The notes under the pieces are model-generated. The model searched no databases. It was given only the letters and a program-made list of their open reading frames with translations, and was not told the origin of the DNA. This document shows, in pieces, positions 1-6,011 of a DNA stretch of 6,310 nucleotides (its first letter is position 1; each line of letters starts with the position of its first letter). The translations under genes were made by a program, and so were the position numbers. Source of the stretch: Planctomycetota bacterium (GTDB taxonomy: Bacteria; Planctomycetota; MHYJ01; JACPRB01); NCBI GenBank assembly GCA_016200125.1, contig JACQFK010000232.1, positions 1 through 6,310 on the forward strand. Reading direction: 5' to 3'.

Positions 1-540
1 CCGCACGCAGACGCAGGCGTCGAAGCCCATCACCACCACGGGCGAATGCGTCGTCATGAAGGTCCGGAAATTGGCGTCGCGGCCGCCCATGTGCTGGGGA
101 TGGACGTGGACCTGCACCGGGGCCGCGAAGGCGCCGACGGCCGTCTGAAGCTCGGGGCAGACGGGCGGCGCGTTCTGGTACAGGATGCAGAGGTCGAAGT
201 TCTTGTCCGCGGCCAGCTGCAGGACCGAGTTGATGTGATCCATCGTCGAGTCGCCCTGGACTACGACGTCCAGCTCCGCGACATGGGTCGAGAGGTGGAT
301 CAGCAGCACGCCGGTCTGCGCCGGCGCGGTCAGCAGAAACTCCTCCACCGTCTTGCCCAGGGAGGTGATCGAGCCGGAAATGAGCCGGTCCTGCGTGGGC
401 ACCTGAGGGTTGAAGGTCGCCGGCAGCGCGGTCCGCTGGAAGCGCACGGCGTTGCGCTTGCCCACCGGGCCGAAATTCACCGCGGTGGGAGAGACCCCGG
501 GGTAGGCCTTGACTCTAGCAGAGAGCTCCCCTCGCGCCAC
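1..540 (-). CDS. Isochorismatase/cysteine-hydrolase-like protein (partial, C-terminus beyond left edge)
   Basis: This open minus-strand frame has no stop from the edge up into the divergent intergenic region, so only about 180 N-terminal residues are visible and the stop codon lies outside. It has clear codon-position GC bias. A hydrophobic strand (residues VLLIHLS) is followed by an alpha/beta pattern, then by VVVMGFDACVCV at the edge. That last segment lines up with the strand and catalytic-cysteine loop of the isochorismatase/nicotinamidase family (G-x-x-T-D-x-C-V), with the second Cys (codon at 9-7) in the nucleophile position. Against this, the usual Asp of the first strand (DxQ) is replaced by His, and I see no obvious catalytic Lys. 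It may therefore be a divergent or inactive member, or only a structural look-alike. The start is uncertain: GTG at 540 is the longest reasonable choice, GTG at 480 is an alternative, and there is no clear ribosome-binding site for either. It is divergently oriented from the cyclase gene. Coding status is well supported; the family call is moderate. Confidence 0.6.
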   Translation of the reverse strand, partial: MARGELSARVKAYPGVSPTAVNFGPVGKRNAVRFQRTALPATFNPQVPTQDRLISGSITSLGKTVEEFLLTAPAQTGVLLIHLSTHVAELDVVVQGDSTMDHINSVLQLAADKNFDLCILYQNAPPVCPELQTAVGAFAAPVQVHVHPQHMGGRDANFRTFMTTHSPVVVMGFDACVCVR

Positions 541-562
541 TCTTTTCGCCGCGCCGGGTCCC

Positions 563-582
563 CGAATCGAGAAAATTCGAAT
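563..582. repeat. Short inverted repeat / palindrome in the divergent intergenic region
   Basis: CGAAT at 563-567 is mirrored by ATTCG at 575-579 with a 7-base spacer, and 575-582 (ATTCGAAT) is a perfect 8-base palindrome. It lies 10-29 bases upstream of the -10 element of the cyclase gene, inside the only AT-richer stretch of the left half. This is a position where a regulator could bind and affect either divergent gene. The repeat is short and could be chance; no known operator is recognised. Confidence 0.25.
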
Positions 583-591
583 CCGCCCGGG

Positions 592-604
592 TACAATTAG
601 GCAG
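592..604 (+). promoter_or_regulatory. Leaderless-type -10 promoter of the GAF-GGDEF gene
   Basis: TACAAT at 592-597 differs from the TATAAT consensus at one position. It is preceded by GGG and sits 7 bases before the ATG at 605, so a transcript starting at the usual distance would begin at or next to the A of the start codon. There is no convincing -35 box; the best is TCGAGA at 567-572 with a long 19-base spacer. No Shine-Dalgarno sequence lies at proper spacing. The same arrangement recurs before the gene at 2570. Start-proximal -10 boxes of this kind are known for leaderless mRNAs in Actinobacteria and Deinococcus. The motif is seen directly; the leaderless start is inferred. Confidence 0.6.
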
Positions 605-1666
605 ATGCCAGAGGACGGCCGGGAGAAGCTGTCGTTCGATACCTCCACCCTCGCGAAGCTCAAGCCGATTCTCGAGGTCGTCCGCCAGATCAACAAGGGG
701 CCGGACCTCCGCCGGATCATCCTCCAGATCGTGGACCTCGCCATCGAAAGCTGCGGCGCCCAGCGGGGCGCCATCGTCGTGTTCCGCAACGGCATGTACA
801 AGGTCGAGCTCGCCCGCCACCGCTCCGGCGTCATGCTCAGGAAGGAGGAGCGCGGTATCTCGAAGACCTTGCTCATGACCGTGGAGCGGACCAAGCAGCG
901 CGTGGTCTGCTCGGAGGCGACGTCCGAGCCGCGCTTCCGGCTCGTCGACAGCGTCCAGCGGCTGCGCCTCCGCTCCATCCTCTGCCTCCCCATCCTGCTT
1001 CACGACAAGGCGATCGGCGCGCTGTACCTGGACGATCCGGCCCGCGCCGCCGCCTTCGGCGAACGGGAGGTCGAGGTCGCCGAGATCCTCACGGGGCACG
1101 CCTCGATCGCCATCGAGAATGCCCGCCTCTACAAGCAGTCCAACCAGGACCGGCTCACGAGGCTCTGGAACCACGCCCACTTTCAGAAACGCCTCGACCG
1201 CGAGATCGAGCGCGCCCGGCTCAAGAAACGGAAGCTGGGCGTGATCATGATCGACGTCGACGACTTCAAGAAGGTCAACGACAACTTCGGGCACGACTTC
1301 GGCAACCAGGTCCTCAAGCACGTCGCCAAGACGCTGTCGGCGACCGTGCGGTCCGAGGATCTCGTTGCGCGCGCGCCCGGGCCGGCCACCGTCGCGCGTT
1401 TCGGCGGCGACGAGTTCGAGATCATCCTCCCGGGCGCGGGGCGCGAGGGGGTCCGCCTGGTGGCCGACCGGCTGGTCGCCAACCTGGCGGGCAAGAAGCT
1501 GGGGGCGAACGGAAAGACGCTCCGGCTGTCGATCTCGGTGGGCGGCGCGGTCTTCCCCGACCACGGCAAGAGCGCCGAGGAGGTCCTGCGGAACGCCGAC
1601 GAGGCGCTCTACCAGAGCAAGCGGGCCGGCAAGAACCGCGCGGCCGTCTTCGGCGATCATGCCTGA
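605..1666 (+). CDS. GAF-GGDEF diguanylate cyclase
   Basis: This 353-residue protein is probably cytoplasmic, with no signal peptide or membrane segment. Residues about 34-172 form a GAF sensor domain, with typical stretches LRSILCLPI and [10 protein letters not shown], and a linking helix (about 160-180) leads into a GGDEF domain (about 180-345). The GGDEF domain opens with DRLTRLWN and has [10 protein letters not shown] with the first metal-binding Asp at 217, GHDFGNQ at 229-235, and an intact catalytic GGDEF at 267-271. The expected activity is condensation of two GTP to cyclic di-GMP, controlled by whatever the GAF domain senses; the ligand cannot be told. An RxxD motif (R249-D252) resembles the inhibitory c-di-GMP site but is 14 residues before GGDEF instead of the usual 5, owing to extra residues APGPATVAR. 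The ATG at 605 is chosen because it follows the -10 element directly. A longer frame from 509 would run through the promoter and the divergent gene. Its stop overlaps the following glycosylase gene by 8 bases, implying cotranscription. Confidence 0.93.
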   Translation: MPEDGREKLSFDTSTLAKLKPILEVVRQINKGPDLRRIILQIVDLAIESCGAQRGAIVVFRNGMYKVELARHRSGVMLRKEERGISKTLLMTVERTKQRVVCSEATSEPRFRLVDSVQRLRLRSILCLPILLHDKAIGALYLDDPARAAAFGEREVEVAEILTGHASIAIENARLYKQSNQDRLTRLWNHAHFQKRLDREIERARLKKRKLGVIMIDVDDFKKVNDNFGHDFGNQVLKHVAKTLSATVRSEDLVARAPGPATVARFGGDEFEIILPGAGREGVRLVADRLVANLAGKKLGANGKTLRLSISVGGAVFPDHGKSAEEVLRNADEALYQSKRAGKNRAAVFGDHA

Positions 1667-2555
1667 GCTTCCCGACATCGTCGCCTACCTGTCGGCCCTC
1701 GAGACGCGCGTGAAGGGCCGGATCCTGAAGCGCGTCCGCCTCGCCAGTCCTTTTCTTCTGCGGTCGGTGATGCCGCCGATCGAAGCCGTCGAAGGGAAGA
1801 AGGTTCTTGCATTGCAGCGGATGGGGAAGCGGATCGTCGTCGAATTCGACGAGCAGACCTGCCTCGTCCTCCACCTGATGATCGCGGGCCGCCTCCACTG
1901 GAGCGAGGCGGGCGCGAAGATCAACGCGAAGATCGGCCTGGCGTCCTTTGACTTCGAGAACGGGTCTCTCCTGCTCACGGAAGCCGGGACGAAGAGGCGC
2001 GCCTCGCTCCATGTCGTGCGCGGCGAGGAGGCGCTCCGCGCCCTCGATCCGGGCGGTCTCGAGGTGCTGGACGCCACCCTCGATCAGTTCCGCGACGCTC
2101 TTGTCCGTGAAAACCACACGCTCAAGCGGGCGCTGACGGATTCGCATCTGTTCAGCGGGATCGGAAACGCGTATTCCGACGAGATCCTACACCGCGCGAA
2201 GCTTTCGCCGCTGGCCATGACCCGCAAGCTGTCCGCGGGGGAACTCGCGCGGCTGCAGCGGGCGACGCTCGACGCGCTCCGGGAGGCGATCGACCGGCTG
2301 CGCCAGGAGGCCGCGGGGGAGTTTCCGGAAGGGGTCACGGCGTTCCGTGCCTGGCACGCGGTGCACGGCCGCTTCAAGAAGCCCTGCCCCGTCTGCGGCG
2401 CGCCCGTCCAGCGGATCCGCTACGCCGACTACGAGACGAACTACTGCCCGAAGTGCCAGACGGGCGGAAAGCTGCTCGCCGACCGCTCGCTGTCCCGGCT
2501 GCTGAAGGACGACTGGCCGCGCACGCTGGAGGAACTCGAGGAGCGGCGCCGGTAG
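1659..2555 (+). CDS. Fpg/Nei-family DNA glycosylase (formamidopyrimidine-DNA glycosylase-like)
   Basis: A 298-residue base-excision repair enzyme, expected to remove oxidised bases and cut the strand at the resulting abasic site. It begins MPELPD, giving the N-terminal Pro2 nucleophile (after Met removal) and Glu3 of the family. Lys57 lies in the [10 protein letters not shown] hairpin near the conserved beta-hairpin lysine. The helix-two-turn-helix region carries GIGNAYSDE (Gly167-Glu175), with the conserved Asn170. A C-terminal zinc finger is complete: C243-x2-C246-x16-C263-x2-C266. Two positions differ from E. coli Fpg: the Lys before GxGN is His163, and the zinc-finger Arg is Tyr258. After the finger, where classical Fpg ends, a charged tail of 32 residues follows. 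From memory this matches a recurrent bacterial subfamily starting MPELPD rather than a decayed gene, so the lesion preference is uncertain. The ATG at 1659 overlaps the cyclase stop by 8 bases and has no Shine-Dalgarno sequence, suggesting coupled translation. A longer frame from 1365 is only a shadow of the cyclase. Confidence 0.93.
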   Translation: MPELPDIVAYLSALETRVKGRILKRVRLASPFLLRSVMPPIEAVEGKKVLALQRMGKRIVVEFDEQTCLVLHLMIAGRLHWSEAGAKINAKIGLASFDFENGSLLLTEAGTKRRASLHVVRGEEALRALDPGGLEVLDATLDQFRDALVRENHTLKRALTDSHLFSGIGNAYSDEILHRAKLSPLAMTRKLSAGELARLQRATLDALREAIDRLRQEAAGEFPEGVTAFRAWHAVHGRFKKPCPVCGAPVQRIRYADYETNYCPKCQTGGKLLADRSLSRLLKDDWPRTLEELEERRR

Positions 2556-2569
2556 GGTATACTTTGCCG
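2556..2569 (+). promoter_or_regulatory. Leaderless-type -10 promoter of the lipoprotein gene
   Basis: TATACT at 2558-2563 is one base off TATAAT and is preceded by GG. It lies immediately after the glycosylase stop and 6 bases before the ATG at 2570, so the predicted transcription start coincides with the start codon. No Shine-Dalgarno sequence and no good -35 box are present. The whole segment (GGGTATACTT, then 5 bases, then ATG) closely resembles the one before the cyclase gene (GGGTACAATT, then 5 bases, then ATG). This gives the 2570 unit its own promoter despite the tight spacing to the upstream gene. Confidence 0.6.
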
Positions 2570-3781
2570 ATGAAACACTTCCTCTTCGCGCTCCCGCTCC
2601 TTCTGATCGCGTGCGGGGCCAAGGGCGCCGACCTCACCCTGACCGTCAGCGGCGTCGCGATGGCCGATCTCGAGAAGATCCGCGGCGACCTGTCGGGCCT
2701 CAAGGGGGTCAGCGACGTCCGGGCCGGCGTCTTCAAGGTCGGCCAGGCCGTGTTCACCGTGAAATTCGAGGGGAAGGGGAGCGACCTCGCGGCGCGCCTG
2801 GCGACGCTGGGGTCGGGCCTCAAGAACGTCAAGGGCTTCGACGACGCGTCGGTACAGATCTCTTACGGAGGCGTCGAGGAGAAACCGGCCGCCGTGGCTC
2901 CGGCGGCTGCGCCCCTGCCCGCTCCGGAGAAGCCGGCTGCGAAGCCCGAAGCGAAGGGGGAGGCGAAGGAAGTGAAGGTTGAGATGAAGAAGGATCCCCT
3001 GGCCTACAAGGTCCACCAGCTGGCGGGCGGGACGATCGCGACCTTCGAGGGCTGGAAGGTCAACGCGCTGCCGGGGGATTCGAACTGGACGCGGATGGAG
3101 ACCCATCCGGACGGAAAGGAGAACGAGTTCCAGCTGATCGTCTCGGCGGGAACGCCCGGGACGCAGGTCATGGCCAACCTCTTCGAGGAGGCGGCGGCCT
3201 ACCTCCAGCAGGGGATCCCGGGGCTGCGGCCCGCCGGCGAGGCGCAGAAGTGCGTCATCGGCGGCGACGACGCGCGCCTCCAGGACTACACGCTCGAGGC
3301 GCAGGGACGGACGCTCAAGGTGCAGTCGATCATCATCCGGAAGAAGGACGTCGCCGTCTCCGTCCTGGCCTTCGGCACGGAGGAGTCCTTCAAGGAGTAC
3401 GGCCGCTCGGCGGGCATCACCGCCCAGAGCATCACGATCAAGGAGGAGCCGCCCGACCGGGCGGTCGTGGGCACCTGGCTGCTCGAGAAGTACACGTCGA
3501 CGGGGGCCGGGACGAGCAACCAGTTCAGCTATTCGTCGAGCCGCTCGATGACCATCTACCCCAACGGGACCTTCAGCGAGATGTCCTCCTCGTCCGCGGG
3601 GCTGAACAACAGCACGGGGCGCAGCGACGCCTATCTCACGGGCGGCGATCGCGGCAAGGTGATCAAGCGGGGCAACACGCTGAGCTTCACCTACGACAAC
3701 GGGAAGGTCTGGAACGCCGAGTACAAGCTCGACGGCGGCGCCCTGGTCCTGAACGGGAACTACTGGCTGCGCCAGCAGTGA
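2570..3781 (+). CDS. Secreted putative lipoprotein, three domains, unknown function
   Basis: I do not recognise a named family for this 403-residue protein. The N-terminus (one Lys, a hydrophobic run at 4-14, then LIAC with Cys15) fits a lipoprotein signal with Cys15 lipidated. Cleavage by signal peptidase I after AKGA (Ala20) is an alternative. Residues about 21-101 predict a beta-alpha-beta-beta-alpha-beta pattern (LTLTVSG, then a helix, then LKGVSDVRAGVF and QAVFTVKFEGK). This resembles heavy-metal-associated or other ferredoxin-like small domains but lacks the CxxC metal motif. Residues about 105-141 are an Ala/Pro/Lys/Glu linker. Residues about 142-290 form an alpha/beta domain whose pattern recalls the DcrB/PsbP/LpqN fold (weak). 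From GTW at 301-303 to the end is a beta-rich, Ser/Thr/Asn-rich region resembling a lipocalin-like domain. The likely location is the outer face of a membrane or the periplasm. The ATG at 2570 is chosen for its signal peptide and adjacent -10 box; the upstream in-frame start at 2453 lies inside the glycosylase gene. A membrane-protein gene follows after 4 bases. Confidence 0.82.
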   Translation: MKHFLFALPLLLIACGAKGADLTLTVSGVAMADLEKIRGDLSGLKGVSDVRAGVFKVGQAVFTVKFEGKGSDLAARLATLGSGLKNVKGFDDASVQISYGGVEEKPAAVAPAAAPLPAPEKPAAKPEAKGEAKEVKVEMKKDPLAYKVHQLAGGTIATFEGWKVNALPGDSNWTRMETHPDGKENEFQLIVSAGTPGTQVMANLFEEAAAYLQQGIPGLRPAGEAQKCVIGGDDARLQDYTLEAQGRTLKVQSIIIRKKDVAVSVLAFGTEESFKEYGRSAGITAQSITIKEEPPDRAVVGTWLLEKYTSTGAGTSNQFSYSSSRSMTIYPNGTFSEMSSSSAGLNNSTGRSDAYLTGGDRGKVIKRGNTLSFTYDNGKVWNAEYKLDGGALVLNGNYWLRQQ

Positions 3782-3785
3782 CGCG

Positions 3786-4193
3786 ATGCACCGCTTCGGC
3801 CTGTTCTGCTTCAACGTCCTGGTGTCCGTGGCCGGCGCGACCGTCTACGCCTGGGCGGTGCGGCGCGACGGCATGAACGCGGCGGCCTGGACGCGGGCGC
3901 TGATCGAGGGCGGCTCGGCCGGGTTCCTCTCCGGCGTCACCGTGGGGCTGGGCGCGACGGTCGGATTCCGCCCCCCGCTGCCCACGGGCAAATGCCTCTG
4001 GGCCCAGCTGGGGATCGCGGTCTCGTCGCTCGTGGGCGGCGCGATCGCCTACATGTTCCCGCAGGTCAACGGCGCGATCGACGAGGCCCTGGCGGAGCGG
4101 GGGATCCTGCGCGGCTCGGGAGTGGGGCTCTTCATCGGAACGGCCTGGCAGTTCATCCAGATCTACGTCAAGCGCCGGAAATCAAGCCGATAG
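3786..4193 (+). CDS. Small four-helix membrane protein, unknown function
   Basis: A 135-residue hydrophobic protein with four likely membrane segments at about 4-25, 42-61, 72-91 and 110-128. The loop after the first helix contains RRD and the C-terminus ends in a basic cluster (KRRKSSR), which by the positive-inside rule would be cytoplasmic. The second segment is rich in small residues with GxxxG-type spacing (GFLSGVTVGLG), favouring tight helix packing. No catalytic or transport motif is recognised. The ATG is 4 bases after the lipoprotein stop and no Shine-Dalgarno sequence precedes it, so translation by reinitiation from the upstream gene is likely and the two form one unit. Its last 26 bases overlap the 3' end of the convergent ferritin-like gene. 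Codon-position GC is like that of its neighbours. Coding is well supported; function is unknown. Confidence 0.78.
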   Translation: MHRFGLFCFNVLVSVAGATVYAWAVRRDGMNAAAWTRALIEGGSAGFLSGVTVGLGATVGFRPPLPTGKCLWAQLGIAVSSLVGGAIAYMFPQVNGAIDEALAERGILRGSGVGLFIGTAWQFIQIYVKRRKSSR

Positions 4194-4734
4194 ACCCGAA
4201 GCGGCCCCGGATCGCGTCGAGGATTCTCGCCGACAGTTCCGCCTGGTACGGCTCGAGTCCGTCGCCCCGCAGGTAGCGTTCGAGCGTTTTCGGGATCCGC
4301 CGCATCCAGGCCCCGGCGTACTCGCGGGCCCCGTTCGCCGGCCCGCGTCCCCCGTCGAGGATCCGCTTCACCTCGGCCTCGAAGAAGCCCACGTGGACCT
4401 CTTCGTCCCTGAGGATGTGGGCGAGGTCGGGCCGCAGCTCCGCAAGGAGGCGCGCGAACTCGAGGCCGAGGGCCTCGTAGCCGTAGAGGTGGACCGCCAT
4501 CGCGTGCCACTGTTTGGGCATCTTCGGGAGCACGGCCTTCTCGCGCGCCTGCTCTCCGGTCAGGCCCTCGAAGATCTTCAGGTGCTCCCGCTCCTCCTCC
4601 TCGTGGCGCTTGAGGAACGAGAGGGCGTGCGGGGGGACGTCGTTCTGCGCCGACTTCACCGCCCACATGGCCATGGCCTCGGCGCGGAGGAAGCGGGAGA
4701 GTATGGCTTTCTCGCAGGCGGGCGGAAGCGTCAT
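4168..4734 (-). CDS. Ferritin-like diiron domain protein
   Basis: A 188-residue, mainly helical cytoplasmic protein. The ligands of a carboxylate-bridged diiron four-helix bundle can all be placed: Glu19 in helix A (RAEAMAMW), E48-x-x-H51 in helix B (EREHLKIFEGL), Glu87 (or Glu92) in helix C (YGYEALGLEF), and E111-x-x-H114 in helix D (DEEVHVGFFE). Extra helices fill residues about 138-180. This set is shared by rubrerythrins, ferritins, COQ7-type hydroxylases and MiaE-like enzymes. The helix-B segment looks somewhat like COQ7, but I cannot choose between an oxygenase and an iron or peroxide-handling role. There is no rubredoxin-type CxxC domain, so it is not a classical rubrerythrin. The start ATG (4734-4732) overlaps the purD stop in an ATGA arrangement, so it is probably cotranslated with purD. 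A much longer frame in the same register reads the antisense-free shadow of purD and is not real. Its 3' end overlaps the convergent membrane-protein gene by 26 bases. Confidence 0.82.
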   Translation of the reverse strand: MTLPPACEKAILSRFLRAEAMAMWAVKSAQNDVPPHALSFLKRHEEEEREHLKIFEGLTGEQAREKAVLPKMPKQWHAMAVHLYGYEALGLEFARLLAELRPDLAHILRDEEVHVGFFEAEVKRILDGGRGPANGAREYAGAWMRRIPKTLERYLRGDGLEPYQAELSARILDAIRGRFGSIGLISGA

Positions 4735-6011
4735 GCGCCCGGGGTCGCGGCGAGCGCCTTGCTGCCGATGTCGGTGCGGTAGTGGGCCGCCTTGAAGGAG
4801 ATCTTTTTCACGGCGACGTAGGCGTTTGCATGGGCTTCGCGGAGGTCCTTGCCCTGCGCGGTGACGCCCAGGACGCGGCCGCCCGCCGTGAGGAGCTTGC
4901 CGTCCTTCCTCACCGTGCCGGCGTGGAAGACCTTCGCGCCCGTCGCCTCCGCCTCCTCGATGCCCGTGATCTCGTAGCCGGTCTCGTAGGCGCCGGGATA
5001 GCCGCCGGAGGTCATGACGACGCAGATCGCGGGCTGGGGATCGCTCTCGAGCTCGACGTCGGCCAGCTTCTCGTCGATCGTCGCCATCATGATGGGGACG
5101 ATGTCGCTCTTCAGGCTCATCATGAGGGGCTGGGCCTCGGGGTCGCCCAGGCGGACGTTGAACTCGAGGACCTTGGGGCCGCTCTTGGTGAACATGATGC
5201 CGGCGTAGAGGATGCCGCGGAAGCGGCGCTTCTCCTTGTTCATGGCGTGGACGATCGGGACGAGCACCTCGCGGATCACGCGGGTGTAGTCGCGCTCGCT
5301 GGCCACGGGGGCGGGGCAGTAGGCGCCCATGCCGCCGGTGTTGGGGCCGCGGTCGCCGTCGTAGACGCGCTTGTGGTCCTGGGCGCTGTCGAGCGTGGCG
5401 ATCGACTGGCCGTCCGTGAAGGCGATGACCGAGGCCTCGACGCCGTTGATGTATTCCTCGACGACGACCTGCTCGCCCGCCTTGCCGAAGACCTTCTTCT
5501 CCATCATGCCTTCGATGGCGACGACGGCCTCGCTCTCGGTGTGGCAGATCACGGCGCCCTTGCCGCCGGCGAGGCCGTCGGCCTTGATGACGACGGGGAA
5601 CTGCGAGGACTTGACGAACTGGAGGGCGTTCTTGGACTGGTTGAAGACGCGGTAGTTCGCGGTGGGGATCCCGTAGCGCCGGAGGAGGTTCTTGCAGAAG
5701 ACCTTGCTGCCCTCGAGCTCGGCCGCCTCCTTGGTCGGGCCGAAGATCTTGAGCCCGTTGTCCTGGAAGAGGTTGACGATCCCCTTGCAGAGCGGGCCCT
5801 CGGGGCCGACCACCGTCAGGTCGATCGCGTTCTTCTTCGCGAACTCGAGGAGGCCGTCGATATTGTCCGCGTTGATGTCGACGCACTCGGCCAGGGGGGC
5901 GATGCCGGCGTTTCCGGGGGCCGCGTAGAGCTTGGTGAGGAGCGGCGAGCGGGAGATTTTCCAGGCCAGGGCGTGCTCGCGGCCGCCGCTGCCCACCAGG
6001 AGGATCTTCAT
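4731..6011 (-). CDS. purD: Phosphoribosylamine-glycine ligase (GARS)
   Basis: PurD joins 5-phosphoribosylamine and glycine using ATP to give glycinamide ribonucleotide, the second step of de novo purine synthesis, in the cytoplasm. The 426-residue length matches the usual size of about 420-430. Landmarks are the N-terminal VGSGGREHAL loop, VVGPEGPL, an ATP-grasp region with KADGLAGGKG, QDHKRV followed by GPNTGGMGAY, the family signature RLGDPEAQP in the metal and nucleotide site, and a C-terminal segment (VVMTSGGYPG, GGRVLGV) typical of the family. The ATG at 6011 is chosen because it starts MKILLVGSGG; the in-frame ATG at 6050 would only add 13 residues that overlap the preceding gene. The start overlaps the stop of the upstream gene by one base (TGATG), with a purine-rich AGGAAAAAGG 11-20 bases upstream as a possible weak ribosome-binding site. 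No other pur gene is adjacent. The ferritin-like gene follows with a 4-base overlap. Confidence 0.97.
   Translation of the reverse strand: MKILLVGSGGREHALAWKISRSPLLTKLYAAPGNAGIAPLAECVDINADNIDGLLEFAKKNAIDLTVVGPEGPLCKGIVNLFQDNGLKIFGPTKEAAELEGSKVFCKNLLRRYGIPTANYRVFNQSKNALQFVKSSQFPVVIKADGLAGGKGAVICHTESEAVVAIEGMMEKKVFGKAGEQVVVEEYINGVEASVIAFTDGQSIATLDSAQDHKRVYDGDRGPNTGGMGAYCPAPVASERDYTRVIREVLVPIVHAMNKEKRRFRGILYAGIMFTKSGPKVLEFNVRLGDPEAQPLMMSLKSDIVPIMMATIDEKLADVELESDPQPAICVVMTSGGYPGAYETGYEITGIEEAEATGAKVFHAGTVRKDGKLLTAGGRVLGVTAQGKDLREAHANAYVAVKKISFKAAHYRTDIGSKALAATPGA

Noticed and set aside
509..514. TTGACT, a near-perfect -35 hexamer on the plus strand
   Set aside because: No -10-like hexamer lies 16-18 bases downstream and the position falls in the reading frame of the minus-strand gene; probably chance.
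46..600. 184-codon plus-strand open frame at the left edge
   Set aside because: Composition is Arg/Gly-rich without motifs; the opposite strand has an open frame with good codon bias and an isochorismatase-like cysteine loop.
509..604. Extended N-terminus of the cyclase from ATG at 509
   Set aside because: It would read through the -10 element and part of the divergent gene, and the added residues show no domain; the ATG at 605 fits the promoter.
515..1678. 387-codon open frame on the minus strand opposite the cyclase
   Set aside because: It mirrors the cyclase codons in a GC-rich genome, has low-complexity L/E/D/R composition and no recognisable domain; the plus strand has a complete GAF-GGDEF protein.
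2441..3814. 457-codon open frame on the minus strand opposite the lipoprotein gene
   Set aside because: A GC-rich antisense shadow rich in R, L, D and V; the plus frame has a signal peptide, a promoter and domain-like structure.
4194..4270. Search for a bidirectional terminator at the convergent junction
   Set aside because: Only short GC-rich complementarity is present, with no stable stem followed by a T run on either strand.
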